Counted from the first letter of the stretch, positions 53,602 through 63,914 are shown. The stretch: DNA of 64,000 nt from Porticoccus sp. W117 (GCF_030341905.1 NZ_JATAAF010000005.1:115125-179124); one strand, 5' to 3'. Translations and numbers: made by a program. Notes: generated by a model from the sequence alone, not told the origin.

Positions 53602-55060
53602 TGTTCAAGCTGTCCCAAATTTCATCCACGCGCTGTTTTACCTCATCACTCATGGCAATGGGCTCTCCCCATTCCCGGTCGGTTTCGCCGGGCCATTTAT
53701 TGGTGGCATCGAAGCCGATTTTTGAGCCCAGACCGGAAACCGGCGAAGCGAAATCCAAATAATCGATAGGCGTGTTGTCGATCATTACCGTGTCGCGGCT
53801 GGGATCCATACGGGTGGTCATGGCCCAGATGACGTCGTTCCAGTCACGGGCGTTAACGTCGTCGTCGGTGACAACAACAAATTTGGTGTACATAAACTGA
53901 CGCAGAAAAGACCACACGCCCATCATCACTCGCTTGGCGTGGCCGGAGTATTGTTTTTTGATGGTGACCACCGCAAAGCGGTAAGAGCAGCCTTCTGGGG
54001 GCAGGTAAAAATCCTGAATTTCAGGGAATTGTTTTTGCAGGATGGGTACAAATACTTCGTTCAGCGCCACACCCAAAATGGCGGGTTCATCCGGCGGTCG
54101 TCCGGTGTAGGTGCTGTGGTAGATAGGGTCTCTTCGGTGGGTAATACGCTCTACGGTAAATACCGGAAAGCGCTCCACTTCGTTGTAGTAGCCGGTGTGG
54201 TCGCCGAATGGGCCTTCGTCGGCTATTTCTCCTGGGTGCAGATGGCCTTCCAGAATAAACTCGGCACTGGCGGGCACTTGCAGGTCGTTGCCGATGCTTT
54301 TCACCACTTCCGTTTTTTCGCCTCTTAACAACCCGGCAAAAGCGTATTCGGAAAGGCTGTCCGGCACCGGTGTGACTGCGCCTAAAATGGTGGCCGGGTC
54401 AGCCCCCAATGCGATGGAGACCGGAAAGGGTTCGCCGGGGTGTTTTTGCTGCCAGTCGCGAAAATCCAGAGCGCCGCCCCGGTGGGCCAGCCAGCGCATA
54501 ATCAGTTTGTTTTTACCGATTTTCTGCATCCGGTAGATGCCTAGGTTCTGGCGTTCCTTCTCCGGCCCGCGAGTCACCACCAATGGCCAGGTTACCAGTG
54601 GCCCTGCATCGCCAGGCCAGCAGGTTTGAATGGGGATATTGTCTAAATCGACGTCGTCACCTTCCAGTACTACTTTTTGGCAGGGCGCTTTACTGACCAC
54701 TTTAGCGGGCATATTGAGCACCTGTTTAAAGGTGCCACGCTTTTCCCAGAGTTCTTTAAAGCCCTTTGGTGGTTCTGGTTCTTTTAAGAACGCCAGCAGT
54801 TTGCCTACGTCTCGCAATGCGGTGACGTTCTCCTGGCCCATGCCCATAGCTACTCGGTCTGGTGTGCCGAACAAGTTGGCGAGTACGGGTATGTCATAAC
54901 CCACCGGGTTTTCAAACAGCAGTGCCGGGCCGCCAGCGCGCAGAGTGCGGTCGGCGATTTCGGTCATTTCCAGATTGGGATCGACGGGGTTGGTGATGCG
55001 CTTGAGCTCGCCGCGCTTCTCCAGCATGTCGATAAAGTCGCGCAAATCTTTGCAGGGCAT
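53594..55060 (-). CDS. ubiD: 3-octaprenyl-4-hydroxybenzoate carboxy-lyase
   Basis: Decarboxylates the prenylated 4-hydroxybenzoate in ubiquinone synthesis with a prenylated-FMN cofactor made by UbiX. 488 residues (E. coli 497). [17 protein letters not shown] is the start, [16 protein letters not shown] follows, and [16 protein letters not shown] carries the conserved Glu and Asp of the active site. Starts at ATG 55060; the cold-shock gene is divergent. UbiC and UbiA are also encoded in this window. Confidence 0.97.
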   Translation of the reverse strand: MPCKDLRDFIDMLEKRGELKRITNPVDPNLEMTEIADRTLRAGGPALLFENPVGYDIPVLANLFGTPDRVAMGMGQENVTALRDVGKLLAFLKEPEPPKGFKELWEKRGTFKQVLNMPAKVVSKAPCQKVVLEGDDVDLDNIPIQTCWPGDAGPLVTWPLVVTRGPEKERQNLGIYRMQKIGKNKLIMRWLAHRGGALDFRDWQQKHPGEPFPVSIALGADPATILGAVTPVPDSLSEYAFAGLLRGEKTEVVKSIGNDLQVPASAEFILEGHLHPGEIADEGPFGDHTGYYNEVERFPVFTVERITHRRDPIYHSTYTGRPPDEPAILGVALNEVFVPILQKQFPEIQDFYLPPEGCSYRFAVVTIKKQYSGHAKRVMMGVWSFLRQFMYTKFVVVTDDDVNARDWNDVIWAMTTRMDPSRDTVMIDNTPIDYLDFASPVSGLGSKIGFDATNKWPGETDREWGEPIAMSDEVKQRVDEIWDSLNID

Positions 55061-55202
55061 TTACAGGTGCTCTAACTCGGTTTCACAGGCCGCTGACTGT
55101 AGCACAAACAGGGTATTAGGAGACTTGAAAATCTGCCTCATCAATTCTAAAGTAGCGGCGCGCATGGGTAGTTTGCGTGGATAATAATAAAGAGAGGTAA
55201 TT

Positions 55203-55418
55203 ATGTCCGAGATAGTAACTGGCATCGTCAAATGGTTTAACGATGCCAAGGGGTATGGATTTATCGAGAAAGAGGGCAGTGCGGATATTTTTGTGCACTT
55301 CCGGGAAATTAACGGTACCGGACGCCGGACTCTTTACGATGGCCAGGAAGTCAGCTTTGAGCTGGTGCAGGGGGAAAAGGGTTTGCAGGCAGCTAACGTG
55401 ACAGTGGTTGGCGTTTGA
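55203..55418 (+). CDS. cold-shock domain protein
   Basis: 71-residue single OB-fold RNA/DNA-binding protein. [20 protein letters not shown] is RNP1, and [20 protein letters not shown] is RNP2 with a variant of the usual HFSAI (HFREI), seen in CspD-like proteins. AGAGG lies 6 bases before the ATG. Terminator and two structured repeats follow. Confidence 0.94.
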   Translation: MSEIVTGIVKWFNDAKGYGFIEKEGSADIFVHFREINGTGRRTLYDGQEVSFELVQGEKGLQAANVTVVGV

Positions 55419-55439
55419 TCGGCAATACCCTGAAGGCAT

Positions 55440-55472
55440 AAAAAAACCGGCTTGTGATGAGCCGGTTTTTTT
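55440..55472. terminator. rho-independent terminator after cold-shock gene
   Basis: AAAAAAACCGGCT / AGCCGGTTTTTTT stem with a short loop, flanked by A and T runs, 21 bases after the stop. It can act in both directions. Confidence 0.92.
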
Positions 55473-55504
55473 ATGTCTGGATTTTGTTGCTTTGGTGCGT
55501 GTCA

Positions 55505-55607
55505 CCATGAGGTACAGAGGTTTCCAGACACGCTGTGAATACATCCCTGTACGCTCCTTGGCCGCTATCCCTGCGGCCAAAGGTCTGAAAACCTCTGTAC
55601 CCCATGG
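55505..55607 (-). repeat. multi-hairpin repeat element, copy b
   Basis: Outer arms of 25 bp (55505-55529 and 55583-55607) with two mismatches. The inner hairpin is TTGGCCGC / GCGGCCAA (55558-55580). On the minus strand the block TACAGGGATGTATTCACAGC lies between hairpin and arm. Arms differ from those of copies a, c and d but remain complementary. It lies in the 442-bp gap before rho, 44 bp from copy c, which has the opposite orientation. Confidence 0.88.
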
Positions 55608-55651
55608 TTTGGGAAGTTGGGCAGTAGTGCACATCAGGTTGATATGAAGAT

Positions 55652-55755
55652 CAGCGGCCGGTGGTGCTTTTCCAGACCTTCTGCGGCATGGATGCCGCAG
55701 AGGAGCCTACAGGGAGGTATTTACGGTGTGTCTGGGAAAGCACCACCGGCTGCTG
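55652..55755 (+). repeat. multi-hairpin repeat element, copy c
   Basis: Outer arms of 26 bp (55652-55677 and 55730-55755) with two mismatches. The inner hairpin is CTGCGGCA / TGCCGCAG (55681-55700). The block CTACAGGGAGGTATTTACGG (55708-55727) lies before the closing arm. Arms contain GGTGGTGCTT, as in copy a, but diverge at the tip while staying paired. Confidence 0.88.
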
Positions 55756-55790
55756 GTCGCCACCACACTAAATGATGGCGAAGCGAGTTG

Positions 55791-55826
55791 TGAGATCCTC
55801 ACGTCGCTACGCTCCTCAGGATGACA
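55791..55826. repeat. palindromic repeat fragment, GAGATCC-CTCAGGATGACA type
   Basis: TGAGATCCTCACGTCGCTAC and GCTCCTCAGGATGACA form an inverted unit related to 9757-9828. It lies just downstream of the rho stop (minus strand). Confidence 0.8.
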
Positions 55827-55860
55827 GAGGCGGGGCGTATAGGATGACGGTAGGGGCGTA

Positions 55861-57120
55861 TTATTTTTTCTTCATCGCCAGGAAGAATTCGTCGTTGGTT
55901 TTAAAGCCTTTTAAACGATCGATCAAAAATTCCGTACCGGCAATATCTTCCATATCGTGGAGCAGTTTGCGCAGTATCCATACCCGTTGCAGTTCGTCTT
56001 CCTTCATCAGCAGATCCTCACGGCGGGTGCCGGAGCGACGCACGTTAATGGCCGGGAATACGCGCTTTTCGGCGATCTTGCGATCCAGGTGCAATTCCTG
56101 GTTGCCGGTGCCTTTAAATTCTTCGTAGATCACTTCGTCCATTTTGGAGCCGGTATCTACCAACGCAGTAGCGATAATGGTCAGTGAGCCGCCCTGTTCG
56201 ATGTTGCGGGCGGCGCCGAAGAAGCGCTTGGGTTTTTCCAGGGCATGGGCATCAACACCACCGGTGAGTACTTTGCCGGAGGAAGGTTGCACGGTGTTGT
56301 AGGCGCGGGCCAGACGGGTGATGGAGTCCAGCAAAATCACCACGTCTTTTTTGTGTTCCACCAGGCGTTTGGCTTTTTCGATGACCATCTCGGCCACTTG
56401 CACGTGACGGGAAGGTGGCTCGTCGAAGGTGGAGGCCACCACTTCGCCGCGCACGGTGCGCTCCATCTCGGTTACTTCTTCCGGACGTTCATCGATCAGC
56501 AGCACCATAATGTGCGCTTCCGGGTTGTTGCGGATAATCGACTGGGCGATGTTCTGCATCATGATGGTTTTACCGGCTTTGGGCGGTGCCACAATCAGGC
56601 CGCGCTGGCCTTTGCCGATGGGGGAAACCAGGTCGATGATACGGCCGGTTAAGTCTTCGGTACTGCCATTACCCGCTTCCAGCTTCAGGCGCTCGTCCGG
56701 AAACAGCGGCGTGAGGTTTTCAAACAGAATCTTGTTGCGGGCGTTTTCCGGCTTGTCGAAGTTGATGGTGTCTAACTTGAGCATGGCGAAGTAGCGTTCG
56801 CCATCTTTGGGAGGGCGAATTTTGCCCGCCAGAGAGTCGCCAGTGCGCAGGTTAAAGCGGCGAATTTGACTGGGAGACACATAGATGTCGTCCGGCCCCG
56901 CCAGGTAAGAACCGTCTGCAGAACGCAGAAAACCAAAGCCGTCTGGAAGGATTTCCAGCACCCCTTCGCCGTAAATGTCTTCGCCAGATTTGGCGTGGCG
57001 TTTAAGGATGGTAAAGATAATGTCCTGTTTGCGGGAGCGGGCCAGGTTGTCCAGGCCGATGCTTTCGGCAATTTTCAGGAGTTCACCAATGGGTTTGGTT
57101 TTCAGGTCGGTCAGGTTCAT
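55861..57120 (-). CDS. rho: transcription termination factor Rho
   Basis: Hexameric RNA-dependent ATPase that ends transcription, 419 residues. Starts [20 protein letters not shown] without the long N-terminal insert seen in actinobacteria. The cold-shock-like RNA-binding domain has [14 protein letters not shown] and [18 protein letters not shown]. Walker A is [17 protein letters not shown], and [20 protein letters not shown] and [20 protein letters not shown] are the Walker B and Q/R-loop regions. A Rof-like inhibitor gene lies at 26923-27165. trxA lies upstream on the same strand. Confidence 0.98.
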   Translation of the reverse strand: MNLTDLKTKPIGELLKIAESIGLDNLARSRKQDIIFTILKRHAKSGEDIYGEGVLEILPDGFGFLRSADGSYLAGPDDIYVSPSQIRRFNLRTGDSLAGKIRPPKDGERYFAMLKLDTINFDKPENARNKILFENLTPLFPDERLKLEAGNGSTEDLTGRIIDLVSPIGKGQRGLIVAPPKAGKTIMMQNIAQSIIRNNPEAHIMVLLIDERPEEVTEMERTVRGEVVASTFDEPPSRHVQVAEMVIEKAKRLVEHKKDVVILLDSITRLARAYNTVQPSSGKVLTGGVDAHALEKPKRFFGAARNIEQGGSLTIIATALVDTGSKMDEVIYEEFKGTGNQELHLDRKIAEKRVFPAINVRRSGTRREDLLMKEDELQRVWILRKLLHDMEDIAGTEFLIDRLKGFKTNDEFFLAMKKK

Positions 57121-57396
57121 ACGGAGTGGCTTTGTTGGTTTTGTAAAAGGTAAGGCAAATATCGGGCAGGGAGTGGTCAGTGCTAAGAATTTTAGCGGTC
57201 AGCGGCTGCTGGTATTTGCTGAAAGTTGATTGAGTTTTGCTGGTCTCAGGTGTTTAAAAACAGATTGGCCCGGCCGGGTTTTTAGTTGTTACGGGTTGGG
57301 TCGGGGGGCTTTTTTGGAAACAGTTACTGGGAACAGCGAATCGTGGATGGGCGCAGTATAACGCGTAATACTGGTGATGCAAAGGCGCAGAACTGG

Positions 57397-57424
57397 CAGA
57401 GCCGCAGCGTATACTGCGGCTCTG
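57397..57424 (-). terminator. stem-loop after trxA, in the trxA-rho gap
   Basis: CAGAGCCGCAG / CTGCGGCTCTG is a perfect 11-bp stem with a 6-base loop, 9 bases after the trxA stop. No clear T-run follows on the minus strand, so it may be a processing or partial termination site. The rest of the 312-bp gap 57121-57432 is the rho leader, which in E. coli is used for Rho autoregulation; the palindrome CCCGGCCGGG at 57269 is the only other feature. Confidence 0.6.
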
Positions 57425-57432
57425 GTCACATA

Positions 57433-57753
57433 TCAGCAGTTTTCTTCAACAAACTGAGTCAGCTGCGGCTTGGACAGGGCGCCCACTTTGCTGGCTTCCA
57501 GGTTGCCGTTTTTGAACATCATCAGGGTGGGTACGCCACGCACGTTGTACTTGGCGGCCATCTCTTTGTTGCCGTCGATGTCGATTTTGCAAATTTTCAC
57601 TTTGCCGTCCATTTCCTCGGCCAGTTGATCGAGGATAGGAGCAATCATTTTGCAGGGGCCACACCAGGTTGCCCAAAAGTCCACCAGAACCGGGGTGTCT
57701 GAATTCAGGACGTCAGCTTCAAAGGACGCATCGGTGATTTGTGAAATGCTCAT
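57433..57753 (-). CDS. trxA: thioredoxin
   Basis: Cytoplasmic disulfide reductant, 106 residues. The active site is VDFWATWCGPCKMIAP, then KIDIDGNKEMAAKYNVRGVPTL with the cis-Pro and LMMFKNG. Standard thioredoxin 1 length. GGAGAA lies before the ATG. It is divergent from ppx and upstream of rho, the usual ppx / trxA-rho arrangement. Confidence 0.97.
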   Translation of the reverse strand: MSISQITDASFEADVLNSDTPVLVDFWATWCGPCKMIAPILDQLAEEMDGKVKICKIDIDGNKEMAAKYNVRGVPTLMMFKNGNLEASKVGALSKPQLTQFVEENC

Positions 57754-57892
57754 AAAAAGTTCTCCAAAAGCAGGATATAGAGTGGCCGTTGTTGTCGTGA
57801 TTGATACAATTGCCGGCGATCATAGCATTCACCGTCATGGGCAACAACGAGCCGTTGAGGCCTATTTGGGGGTAGATCGGGGGAATTCAAGT

Positions 57893-59398
57893 ATGGCGGA
57901 TAATAACAACGCTCAAGAGGCGCCACTGCTCGCTGCTTTGGACTTGGGCTCCAACAGTTTCCATATGATTGTGGCCCGAATTGAACATGGAGAGATACGC
58001 CCTGTAGAGCGCATTGGCGAAAAGGTGCAGCTGGCGGCGGGCATTGGTGCTGATGGCAACCTCAATGACGATGCCATCGAGCGCGGGCTCGCCTGTCTGG
58101 CGCGCTTTAAGCAAGTATTGGACAGCTTGCAACCGGGCCTGGTGCGGCTGGTGGGCACCAATGCCCTGCGCGCCGCCAAGAACAGCCAGGTATTTGCTGA
58201 ACAGGCGGAAGACTTGCTTGGCTTGCCCCTGGAGATCATTGCCGGGCGCGAAGAAGCACGTTTGATCTACCTGGGTGTGGCTCACACTCTGTCTGACGAT
58301 GAACAATCCCGCCTGGTGGTGGATATTGGTGGTGGTAGCACTGAATTCGCCATTGGCCAGCGTTTTGAGCCCATGCAGCTTGAGAGCCTGCACATGGGCT
58401 GCGTCAGCTACATGAAACGTTTTTTCAGTGACGGCAAAATCAGCGAGAAGCGCTTTCGTCGTGCCTACGAAGCCGCCACCCTGGAAGTGCTCAACATTCG
58501 CCAGAGTTACCGGCAGATCGGCTGGCACGAAGCGGTAGGTTCCGCTGGCACACTGAATGCCATCTCTCAGGTACTGCAAAACCACGGTTGGGGTGATGGC
58601 ACCATTACTGCCAAGGGTTTGGCGTCCCTGTGTCGGCAAATGCTCAAGGCTGACCATGTGGACGACCTGGAATTTGATGGCCTCAAGGAAAACCGCCGCG
58701 GCGTATTCCCATCCGGAGTGGCGATTACCTGCGCCCTGGTGGATAGCCTTGGCATTGAGTGTATGAGCCTCTCCCAGGGTGCTTTGCGCGAAGGGGTGGT
58801 GTACGACATGATTGGCCGCCTCAGCCACGAAGATGTGCGCGAGCGAACCGTCAATGCCCTGGTGCGGCGCAGCGGCATCTCTCTGCACAATGCTGACCGG
58901 GTAGAGGCCATGGCCGCACAATTGTTTGCCGCCGTTAGGCAAGAATGGAAGTTGGATGCCGGGCAACTGCAGCTGTTGAGCTGGGCGGCGCGGCTCCATG
59001 AGGTTGGCCTGACGATCGCCCACAACCAGTTTCACAAACACGGCGAATACCTGGTCCGCAATGCGGATTTGCCAGGTTTTTCCCGCCCTGACCAACAGTG
59101 GCTGGCGCTGTTGGTGCGCGGCCATCGTCGCAAATTCCCTGTTGAGCTGTTGGAAGAGCTGCCGACAAAAAATCGTCTTACTCTGGGGCGCCTGTGCGTA
59201 TTACTGCGCCTTGCAGTGTTGTTTAAATACGTAGCAACCCTGGAGGGTGAGCCGGAGTTTGAAGCCCGTGCCGAGGGAGATGCACTCATTCTGCAAACTA
59301 CCGAAGATTGGCGTGAGCGCCACCCTTTGACCATGGCAGAACTGGAGGCAGAAGCTGAGGCGGTGGCAGAGGGGGGGTATCAACTGCGAATTGTGTAG
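57893..59398 (+). CDS. ppx: exopolyphosphatase (Ppx/GppA family)
   Basis: Releases phosphate from the ends of polyphosphate. 501 residues from the ATG at 57893; the frame is open further upstream across the divergent promoters without a better start. The ASKHA-fold N-terminal part has LAALDLGSNSFHMIVARIEHGE, NALRAAKNSQVFAEQAEDLL and DIGGGSTEFAIGQ. The C-terminal HD-like domain starts near 310 (ALVRRSGISLHNADRVE). Length and domain set fit Ppx better than GppA, but the two are close. Confidence 0.93.
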   Translation: MADNNNAQEAPLLAALDLGSNSFHMIVARIEHGEIRPVERIGEKVQLAAGIGADGNLNDDAIERGLACLARFKQVLDSLQPGLVRLVGTNALRAAKNSQVFAEQAEDLLGLPLEIIAGREEARLIYLGVAHTLSDDEQSRLVVDIGGGSTEFAIGQRFEPMQLESLHMGCVSYMKRFFSDGKISEKRFRRAYEAATLEVLNIRQSYRQIGWHEAVGSAGTLNAISQVLQNHGWGDGTITAKGLASLCRQMLKADHVDDLEFDGLKENRRGVFPSGVAITCALVDSLGIECMSLSQGALREGVVYDMIGRLSHEDVRERTVNALVRRSGISLHNADRVEAMAAQLFAAVRQEWKLDAGQLQLLSWAARLHEVGLTIAHNQFHKHGEYLVRNADLPGFSRPDQQWLALLVRGHRRKFPVELLEELPTKNRLTLGRLCVLLRLAVLFKYVATLEGEPEFEARAEGDALILQTTEDWRERHPLTMAELEAEAEAVAEGGYQLRIV

Positions 59399-59439
59399 GG
59401 TCGCTATAATGGAGAGACTATTCCACGGAGTGTTTCCTT

Positions 59440-59808
59440 ATGAGCCTTTCTGTTACTCACATAACTGCCTGGATGCTGCTGTTGATGGGATTGTCCGTTG
59501 TTCTGAACCCCAAAGGCTGGCAGCAGCTATTCCGAGATACACTGGATAACCCTCAGCGGGCCATGCCGCTGTTTCTGTTTTTCCTGTTCTTTGGTTTGTT
59601 TATCGTCACCCAGCACGATATCTGGCGTGGGAAGGGGTTGGTGGTTTCCATTGTTGGTTGGGGCGCTGTGATCAAATCTGTCATTTATTTGAGCGCCCCT
59701 CAGTGGATGGCGAAATTTCGCCGTTTTGCCGAACCGCAATCGCTGCCGCTGATGCGAGTTGCAGGGGTGGTTTGGGTAGTTGTTGGCGCTTGGATTTTGT
59801 TTTTCTGA
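59440..59808 (+). CDS. small inner-membrane protein, unknown family
   Basis: 122 residues, four hydrophobic segments (ITAWMLLLMGLSVVLNPKGW, LFLFFLFFGLFIVT, VVSIVGWGAVIKSVIY, AGVVWVVVGAWILFF). I do not recognise the family. Charged loops are short and there is no motif for transport or catalysis. It lies 41 bases after ppx on the same strand, so it may be co-transcribed, and converges with ptsP. Confidence 0.8.
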   Translation: MSLSVTHITAWMLLLMGLSVVLNPKGWQQLFRDTLDNPQRAMPLFLFFLFFGLFIVTQHDIWRGKGLVVSIVGWGAVIKSVIYLSAPQWMAKFRRFAEPQSLPLMRVAGVVWVVVGAWILFF

Positions 59809-59814
59809 TCTACC

Positions 59815-59854
59815 CGTCATTGTCGCGTCGCCCTGCGGGCTCCTCGCAATGACG
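59815..59854. repeat. short palindromic repeat, GTCATTGCGAGGAGC type
   Basis: CGTCATTGTCGCGTCGCC and GGGCTCCTCGCAATGACG form a compact hairpin between the convergent membrane-protein gene and ptsP, where it may also stop transcription. Confidence 0.85.
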
Positions 59855-59859
59855 GGGGG

Positions 59860-62139
59860 CTACCCCCCCAATAATTCCTGCACCCCCGGTCTGGCCAATT
59901 TGCTCTGCAAATGCTCAACCACCGCAAAGGCGTCTGCCATAGTCTGTGTTTTCTCCGCCAGTTTTTTGGCTTCTTTAAGACTCACCTGGCGCAGTATGGC
60001 CTTCACGCGCAAGAGGTTGGATGAACTCATGGAAAGCACGTCGTAACCCATGCCAACCAGCAGCACCGCCCCCAGCGGGTCGCCGGCAAATTCTCCACAT
60101 ACGCTCACCGGGCAATTCTCTCGCTGGGCGCCATCGACGATGATTTGCAGGGCATTGAGCAGGGCTGGATGGAAGGCGTGATATAGATCGGCCACCCGGC
60201 TGTTATTGCGATCCACCGCCAGCAGGTATTGGGTGAGGTCGTTGGTGCCCACAGAAAGAAAATGTACCCGACGGGCGATTTCACGAATCTGGTACACCGC
60301 GGCGGGCACTTCCACCATGGCGCCGATTTTCGGCATCACCAAATCAAAACCTTCTTCCTTGGTGAGTTCGTCAAAGGCGCGGTAGATTAATTCCATGGCC
60401 GCTTCCAGCTCCGGAATATTGGAGATCATCGGCAGCATGATGCGCAGGTTGTCGAGTCCTTCCGAGGCTTTCATCATGGCGCGAATCTGGCCTAGGAAAA
60501 TTTCCGGGTGATCCAGTGTTACGCGAATGCCCCGCCAGCCGAGAAACGGGTTGGCCTCTTCGATGGGAAAGTAGGGCAGCGCCTTGTCGCCGCCCACATC
60601 GAGGGTGCGCATGGTCACCGGGCGGGGAGCAAATATTTCCAGTTGTTCACGGTAGGTTTTGCGCTGTTCTTCTTCCGACGGGAAGCGTTCGTGCATCAGG
60701 AAGGGCACTTCGGTGCGGTACAGGCCCACGCCCTCGGCGCCGCGATCCAGCGACAACATGGTGTCGATGCGCAGGCCGGTGTTTACCCACAGGCCCACCC
60801 GGTGGTCGTCGCAGGTAATACAGGGTTCATCCCGTAGCTGTTCCAGATTTGCCGCCAACAGCTGTTCTTCGCGGCGCTGTTTTTCGTAGCTGTTGCGTAA
60901 CCGGCGGGAGAAGTGCGCCACGATACGGCCCTGGTGGCCGTCGATAATCAGTTCATTGCCATCGATTTCTGCCAGCGGTAAGTCCACCGCACCCATGACA
61001 GTTGGGATGCCCAGGGCGCGCCCCAGAATGGCCATGTGGGAGTTGCGTGAGCCGCGCACTGAGATCATTCCCACCAGCTTGTCGTGGGGTACGTCCGCCA
61101 GCATCGGCGCCGCCAGTTCTTCGCCGATCAGAATGCAGTTGTCCGGGTATTCGATTTGTTTCGGCTGGCTCTGTTGCAAGTGTGCCAGCACTCGCCGGCC
61201 CAGGTCGCGCACGTCAGAGGCGCGCTCCCGTAGGTAGGCGTCTTCCATGCGTTCAAAGTTGCGCACGTGTTCGCGAATCACCTCTGCCCAGGCACTTTGC
61301 GCCGCCATCTTTTGTTCGCGGATCAGCGCCACTACCTCGTCGCTGAGGGTATGGTCGTCCAGCATGCTGATGTACACCTCGAACAGCGCCCGCTCGCTGG
61401 AACTGAGTTTGCCCACCATGTTGGTGTCGAGGGTGTGTAAATCTTCCTTTGTGCGGCGAATGGCGTCTTTGAACAGCGCCAGTTCGTCATCCACCTTCTT
61501 CACATAGCGCCGCGCTACCGCTCGCAAATCCGCCGGCGCCGACATCAGTATTGCTGTGCCGATGGCGATCCCCGGAGCGCTGGGAATACCGTTGAGAACA
61601 ACCTCTGTTTGCTTACGGGATTTCTTGTTGCGGGGCTTGCTGAGCTGGTCTTTCAGTTCGCCAGTGGCTTCGGCATGGGCGATGGATGCCGCCAGCTGGG
61701 CACAGATGGTAACCAGAAAGGCTTCTTCGCCCTCGTCGAAACGGCGCTGTTGTTCCTGCTGGACAAGGGCAACGCCAAGCACCTTGCGGTGGTGGATGAT
61801 GGGCGCCCCCAGATATGAGGAGAAACGTTCTTCCCCGGTTTCCGGAATGTAGGTGAAATTGGGGTGCTGGCTGGCGTTTTCCAGATTAATGGGTTCTTCC
61901 CGGGTGGCGATCAGACCTACCAGCCCCTCGCCTTCGGGAATGCGTACATTGCCAATGGCTTCCGAGAGGTATCCGTCCGACGCCCGCAATACGTAGTCGC
62001 CGCTCTGTTCACAGAGGAAGATGGAGCAGTTGCCCACCTGCATCACTTCTTTGACGCGCTTAACGGCGATATTGAGAACCTCCGCCGTGCTGGCGGCGGC
62101 GTTTACTTCCTGAACAATGCTGCGCAGGGAATCAAGCAC
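59860..62139 (-). CDS. ptsP: phosphoenolpyruvate-protein phosphotransferase PtsP (EI-Ntr)
   Basis: First enzyme of the nitrogen phosphotransferase chain, passing phosphate from phosphoenolpyruvate to NPr. 759 residues. An N-terminal GAF domain (about 1-165; ILFEQ-like [19 protein letters not shown]) is followed by the EI phospho-His domain, [21 protein letters not shown], and the C-terminal PEP-binding domain with [19 protein letters not shown], the active Cys. The GAF domain senses glutamine in E. coli. The start overlaps the rppH stop by 8 bases, the common rppH-ptsP unit. Confidence 0.97.
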   Translation of the reverse strand: MLDSLRSIVQEVNAAASTAEVLNIAVKRVKEVMQVGNCSIFLCEQSGDYVLRASDGYLSEAIGNVRIPEGEGLVGLIATREEPINLENASQHPNFTYIPETGEERFSSYLGAPIIHHRKVLGVALVQQEQQRRFDEGEEAFLVTICAQLAASIAHAEATGELKDQLSKPRNKKSRKQTEVVLNGIPSAPGIAIGTAILMSAPADLRAVARRYVKKVDDELALFKDAIRRTKEDLHTLDTNMVGKLSSSERALFEVYISMLDDHTLSDEVVALIREQKMAAQSAWAEVIREHVRNFERMEDAYLRERASDVRDLGRRVLAHLQQSQPKQIEYPDNCILIGEELAAPMLADVPHDKLVGMISVRGSRNSHMAILGRALGIPTVMGAVDLPLAEIDGNELIIDGHQGRIVAHFSRRLRNSYEKQRREEQLLAANLEQLRDEPCITCDDHRVGLWVNTGLRIDTMLSLDRGAEGVGLYRTEVPFLMHERFPSEEEQRKTYREQLEIFAPRPVTMRTLDVGGDKALPYFPIEEANPFLGWRGIRVTLDHPEIFLGQIRAMMKASEGLDNLRIMLPMISNIPELEAAMELIYRAFDELTKEEGFDLVMPKIGAMVEVPAAVYQIREIARRVHFLSVGTNDLTQYLLAVDRNNSRVADLYHAFHPALLNALQIIVDGAQRENCPVSVCGEFAGDPLGAVLLVGMGYDVLSMSSSNLLRVKAILRQVSLKEAKKLAEKTQTMADAFAVVEHLQSKLARPGVQELLGG

Positions 62140-62638
62140 GCCGGTCTCCTGTGCGGCCCCGCTCCAGCTCTATCTGTGCCGGAGCGAGTTCCCGCAAGGC
62201 GCGGCGGTAAACGTCCCGTTTAAAGTCCACCACCTTGTCCACCGGGTACCAGTAATTTACCCACTGCCAGCCGTCAAACTCCGCTTTGTCCCCGCAATCG
62301 AAGCAAATGTTGCTTTCATCGCTCACCAGCTTGAGCAAAAACCATTTTTGTTTTTGGCCGATGCACAGAGGTTTGCAATTTTTGCGCACGTATTTTTTGG
62401 GCAGGCGATAGCGTAGCCAGTGGCGGGTGGAGGCGAGCAGCTTTACATCTTCCTTGCGCAAGCCCACTTCCTCATACAGCTCTCGGTAGAGCGCCTGTTC
62501 TGGTGATTCGCCTTTATCAACGCCGCCTTGGGGAAATTGCCAGGCATTCTGGCCAATGCGCTTGGCCCACAGTAACTGGCCGCGGTCATTGGCAATAACG
62601 ATGCCTACGTTGGGGCGAAAGCCCTCTTTATCAATCAC
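62132..62638 (-). CDS. rppH: RNA pyrophosphohydrolase
   Basis: Nudix hydrolase that removes pyrophosphate from 5' triphosphate mRNA and starts RNase E decay. 168 residues. [20 protein letters not shown] and [20 protein letters not shown] are typical, with the Nudix box GGVDKGE...REL.EE.GL. Ends before ptsP with an 8-base overlap. Divergent from the exported-protein genes. Confidence 0.96.
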   Translation of the reverse strand: MIDKEGFRPNVGIVIANDRGQLLWAKRIGQNAWQFPQGGVDKGESPEQALYRELYEEVGLRKEDVKLLASTRHWLRYRLPKKYVRKNCKPLCIGQKQKWFLLKLVSDESNICFDCGDKAEFDGWQWVNYWYPVDKVVDFKRDVYRRALRELAPAQIELERGRTGDRRA

Positions 62639-62736
62639 TTATCTTCTCCATATGCAAGAAAGGCATTGTTCCATAACTGAGGTGCATGCGCTAATATCCT
62701 TTACACTTCGCAATACTCACAATCATGGAGGATAAG

Positions 62737-63306
62737 ATGAAATCCAGACAAAAAAACTCTGCGATAGCTGTGCTTTTTTCGATGCTGTTGCCCTGCCTGT
62801 CCCTGGCGGAAGCTCCCGGTTTTGAATTGGAGCATACCCGCCTCGATCCAGAAATTTTTCGTGTTTACGCATACGGTGATAAAGACACCTCTATCCGCGA
62901 TGCCATGGCAAATGCCCTCAATGAAGCGCGCCGACTTTGCCGTGAACAAGGCTATGGGCATTTCGCCTTGGTTGACACACAGACGCTGTATCGACAGCAG
63001 GGTATCTATCAACAACCCTCCTACACTCAGCGCGGTCAGTTCGAGGCCAGGGGGGTGCAGCTTGACGGTGGTGGCAGGCAAGAGATACGTACCGGTAATC
63101 TGGATATCGATTACCAGGGTGGCAGTCAGGCCAGGCAAGAGCGAGTGCGGTACGATAGTGGCGTGTCGGTGAATACACGGGGAGAGCTTCTTGAATATTC
63201 GAATCAATCACAGCCGTCTCAGCGAGCCTGGGCAGGTATCACCATTCAGCTGCTGAAAAACCCGACAGCTGATAGAACACTGAAAATATTCAGCGCTAAG
63301 GAGTGA
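62737..63306 (+). CDS. exported hypothetical protein
   Basis: 189 residues from the ATG at 62737, which has GGAGG 5 bases upstream; an ATG at 62725 lies before that ribosome site. Signal peptide LFSMLLPCLSLAEA. The mature part includes DTSIRDAMANALNEARRLCR and a Tyr/Gln-rich centre (YRQQGIYQQPSYTQRGQ). Resembles the following lipoprotein in having a conserved Ala-rich helix near the start (AMANALNEA / LLRAAELAL), so they may be distant relatives. Function unknown. Coupled to the next gene (TGATG overlap). Confidence 0.82.
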   Translation: MKSRQKNSAIAVLFSMLLPCLSLAEAPGFELEHTRLDPEIFRVYAYGDKDTSIRDAMANALNEARRLCREQGYGHFALVDTQTLYRQQGIYQQPSYTQRGQFEARGVQLDGGGRQEIRTGNLDIDYQGGSQARQERVRYDSGVSVNTRGELLEYSNQSQPSQRAWAGITIQLLKNPTADRTLKIFSAKE

Positions 63307-63830
63307 TGGCCGTGAAAGTTTTAACAGTATTGATTATTGCCAGCATTTTTCTGGCAGGTTGTGGTGCGTCAAATTACCGCGCCGCCAAAAACTACAGTGA
63401 TCATGGCTATATAGAGTCGCAATTGCGTGAAAATATTTACCGGTTGCAATACCTGTCACCAAAGAGCGCCTCTGGCGCCCATGCTTCTGATCTGGTGCTG
63501 CTGCGCGCTGCCGAGCTGGCGTTGAGTCACAACTACCCCAGCTTTGTTGTTCTGGATCGAGCCGATGAAGTTCGAGATGCCACCAGCTATAAAGCCGGGC
63601 GACGGGAAACGGAAGTCACCTTCCGCAATTACGATTCCCAGACTGGTTCTGGCACTGGCGATGCGGTTACCCGCGTAACTGGCGGCGCTACTTTTCTTTC
63701 CGCTGAGCCTCGCTCTTTACTGCTGGTTCAGTTTGTCAAAGAGAAAAAGCCGCTGGCGGGTAAACTTGCCTATGACGCCCAGTTTGTCAGAGACAGCATT
63801 CGCGCAAAGTATCAATTGAAAGACAAATAA
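63306..63830 (+). CDS. CC0125/CC1285-type lipoprotein
   Basis: 174 residues from the ATG at 63306, which overlaps the previous stop. The lipoprotein signal ends IFLAGC (Cys at about 17). HGYIESQLRENIYRLQYLSP followed by VLLRAAELALSHNYPSFVVL is the pattern of the CC0125/CC1285 lipoprotein family of proteobacteria; function unknown. Its neighbour upstream is also exported, so a shared envelope role is plausible but unproved. A stem-loop follows. Confidence 0.85.
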   Translation: MAVKVLTVLIIASIFLAGCGASNYRAAKNYSDHGYIESQLRENIYRLQYLSPKSASGAHASDLVLLRAAELALSHNYPSFVVLDRADEVRDATSYKAGRRETEVTFRNYDSQTGSGTGDAVTRVTGGATFLSAEPRSLLLVQFVKEKKPLAGKLAYDAQFVRDSIRAKYQLKDK

Positions 63831-63852
63831 CTTGCTATACCACACAAATTAA

Positions 63853-63874
63853 AAAGCCGCCCGAGGGCGGCTTT
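63853..63874. terminator. stem-loop after the lipoprotein gene
   Basis: AAAGCCGCC / GGCGGCTTT stem with a 4-base loop, 22 bases after the stop. The T run is weak on the plus strand; the A run before the stem gives a good T tract on the minus strand, so it may act best in reverse. Confidence 0.65.
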
Positions 63875-63886
63875 CAGACTGCTGAC

Positions 63887-63914
63887 AAAGTCCTCGCCCT
63901 CGTGCGGGGACTTT
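63887..63914 (+). promoter_or_regulatory. hairpin before transposase start
   Basis: AAAGTCCTCGC / GCGGGGACTTT is an 11-bp stem (one G-T pair) just before the transposase reading frame. Such hairpins in insertion-sequence ends often limit read-through expression. The exact IS end is not visible. Confidence 0.5.

Noticed and set aside
55505..55755. Integron attC sites
   Set aside because: They are hairpin elements of attC size, but the arms lack the RYYYAAC/GTTRRRY core sites, no cassette genes lie between them and no integrase is seen.
57887..59125. Open frame of 412 codons antisense to ppx
   Set aside because: Complement of a well-supported enzyme gene; no signal, motif or ribosome site.
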